From Ooceraea biroi (lineage: Eukaryota > Arthropoda > Insecta > Hymenoptera > Formicidae): a stretch of DNA of 64,000 bases. The translations under genes were made by a program, and so were the position numbers. Positions 62,301 through 64,000 of this stretch are shown here, piece after piece. The notes below the pieces were generated by a model. The model was not told the origin of the DNA. It saw nothing but the letters and a program-made list of their open reading frames with translations, and made no database searches. The number at the start of each line of letters is the position of its first letter. The first letter of the stretch is position 1. The DNA is taken from NCBI RefSeq assembly GCF_003672135.1, contig NC_039506.1, positions 17,236,001 to 17,300,000 on the forward strand, read 5' to 3'.

Positions 62301-64000
62301 TGCGCGATCATCGGAGTACGAGATGGAACGTTGTGCGTGACTGCGTTTCACAAGTTGCTCGATTCGGATCGAACCCATTTGTCGATCCGATGAATTTTTC
62401 ATCAAAGTCACGGACGTTTTCGGCTCCTCCTCAGCACGTAATGGACGTGATAAAGTGAAGGGGGCTCCGCAGTTTAGATCGGTGTAAACGCCGGATGGCC
62501 GCGAACGACGCCGGCTATTTTTGTGTCGCCCGCAACAGGAGCCACAAAACGGCGCTGTTTTAAGGCACGACGTACACTTGTCGCCGCGAATCGCACGTGG
62601 AATTTACATCAAGACTCCTTGTGGCGAGAATTCGATTAAAGTCTTGAACGACTCGCCTTTTTACAGCAGCGAAATGGTACGCGCTCGCGTAATAATAAGT
62701 AAGATCGTTCTCTCGTGCGACCGCAAAGTCATGGCGATAAACTGCTGTTCAATGTTCTTACAATGGTGTTACGTCCCATGGAAAATGCCCTTCCACAAAC
62801 CGCCAACCAGTTCGCTCGTCGGCAGCCGGTATATTTCTGGTGGAAACGCGAATAACTCGGTGACAAACGGATAGGTGCCAAGTGTCGGTGACCGAAACCG
62901 ATATCTGGCCAAACATTTGTAATTTATTCTGTAATAGGAGAACGTTCCTGTAGTACGGGAGTACCCTCCCATCCGTTCCCAGGAATGCAAACGATCCCTG
63001 TCGCGACTGATATTCCCCATTCCCGACAATATGGCAGTAATTATAGTTTTTTCCACGAACGTTATAAAATGCAAGACTGTGGGGGAACGATTCTGTACTC
63101 TGTAATTTGATAAAAGAATATTTTACATAGTTTACAGACAATTTCACGCATATTTCAAGCATATCTCTTTATGCGCACATCAAGGATCTTTAACTGTTTT
63201 CTTTAAAGACTGTCAACTCCGAGACGTACTTCTCTCTTTCTCTCGAGGAACACAATTTGCCTCTAATTGATATTTATTGGTATCTATTAGCTTCATTGTA
63301 ACGCAGTGCATACGTGCACTGTCTCGGCGGCCCTTACGATTTCAGTCGCCATTCAAAAGGCCCCTTTCACACGAGCCACTTTGATCGAACCCGCATGTTA
63401 ACCCCGTAAAGTCGTTAAAGATCTCACGCGTCAAATGTGACACGCTGGGAGGAGCCGTTGATAACCGTTCACGTCAAAAATGTAGAAATAGGAATAACCG
63501 CTGGTGTGTACATAATTACGTCACAATCGAGGCGTTGTGAGAGCAGCTGGCCCAATATCGTGCGCGATAAGTCTAAGCGAGGCACTAAAATTAATTGCTC
63601 CACGTTTCCTGAAAATATCGTGCGTTTTCGCGGTTTATCATTAAGTACGAAAAAAGGCTCGTAAAAGGGAATGTCTTATTCGATTCTTCGATCCAAGTGT
63701 GACGCGCCGGACAATTCCCCTCCGTCATTTAATAATTAAAGACGCTGGGAAGAAAGGGGACGCACGGAATATTCCTCGACATTGCACGCCGCTGCAGTTG
63801 CTAGCTCAAGTAGAGACTTTAATATTTAATACCACCAGCGAAAGAATACTCGTTGTTCGGAAAGGTTTGCAGCGAAAGTTCCGACTTCTGACCTATTTTA
63901 CCCTACTTCTCGTGGAGAAGTTAAAGTGTTGCTTCAAGTAGCTGAAGTAGCTTAAGCTAAATAATGCAGATGTTAATAATTAGATATCGCGACAGCGAAT
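56366..64000. other. Long presumed intron or intergenic DNA, no exon recognised
   Basis: The sequence alternates CpG-rich and ATTAAT/TAATTA-rich patches, like MOXD1 intron 1. Open frames here (for example 59914-60555 and 61016-61471) track local composition and show no recognisable domain. A purine-rich plus-strand block at 60190-60280 and a pyrimidine-rich one at 60450-60545 face each other across 170 bases and could pair in a transcript, but only by composition. Confidence 0.4.

Noticed and set aside
62570..62580. TAAGGCACG, the 5' end of miR-124
   Set aside because: The match stops after the seed and no precursor hairpin is seen. One such 9-mer is expected by chance in a window of this size.

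Overview
This is a eukaryotic, insect nuclear window, very probably from an ant or another hymenopteran. The evidence is many short introns with canonical GT/AG borders, an insect-type seven-transmembrane odorant receptor with the usual hymenopteran exon layout, AT-rich introns beside CpG-rich intergenic DNA, and insect-like versions of conserved genes. Exon borders were placed by eye from splice sites, reading phase and family similarity. For each multi-exon gene that is complete, and for the ATR fragment, the summed exon lengths are divisible by three; the odorant receptor is the exception, for the reason given below.

Layout, left to right. 1-5968 (+): the 3' part of the ATR checkpoint kinase gene (mei-41 in flies), 24 exons through the kinase and FATC domains. 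6062-7961 (-): an odorant receptor, tail to tail with ATR and apparently a recent pseudogene, with a 2-base insertion and a lost splice donor in the same 35-base exon. 9182-10863 (-): the actin-related chromatin-remodelling subunit BAP55/ACTL6. 11780-16724 (+): CEP162, a centriole and cilium coiled-coil protein, divergent from BAP55. 18211-20335: two related palindromic (foldback) repeats whose cores are inverted relative to each other while their right flanks are direct repeats. 20780-23655 (-): an unrecognised, extremely Arg/Ser-rich protein with a hydrophobic segment at each end and a consensus TATA promoter. 24757-39533 (-): a DBH-like copper monooxygenase (MOXD1 homologue), ten exons with a 9.6 kb first intron. 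43548-43968 (+): COX17, the mitochondrial copper chaperone. 46593-49806 (-): ZUP1/ZUFSP, a K63-specific deubiquitinase. 56278-56365 (+): a signal-peptide exon of a secreted or membrane protein that continues past a long intron or beyond the window. The rest, 56366-64000, shows no recognisable exon.

The genes do not form one pathway. ATR, BAP55 and ZUP1 all act in chromatin or genome maintenance, and MOXD1 and COX17 both handle copper, but nothing in the sequence shows that either grouping is more than chance. The two most interesting loci are the Arg-rich gene at 20780-23899, for its unusual design and core promoter, and the neighbouring foldback repeat pair, where the palindrome core seems to have flipped. 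I found no CRISPR array, tRNA, rRNA or intact autonomous transposon.
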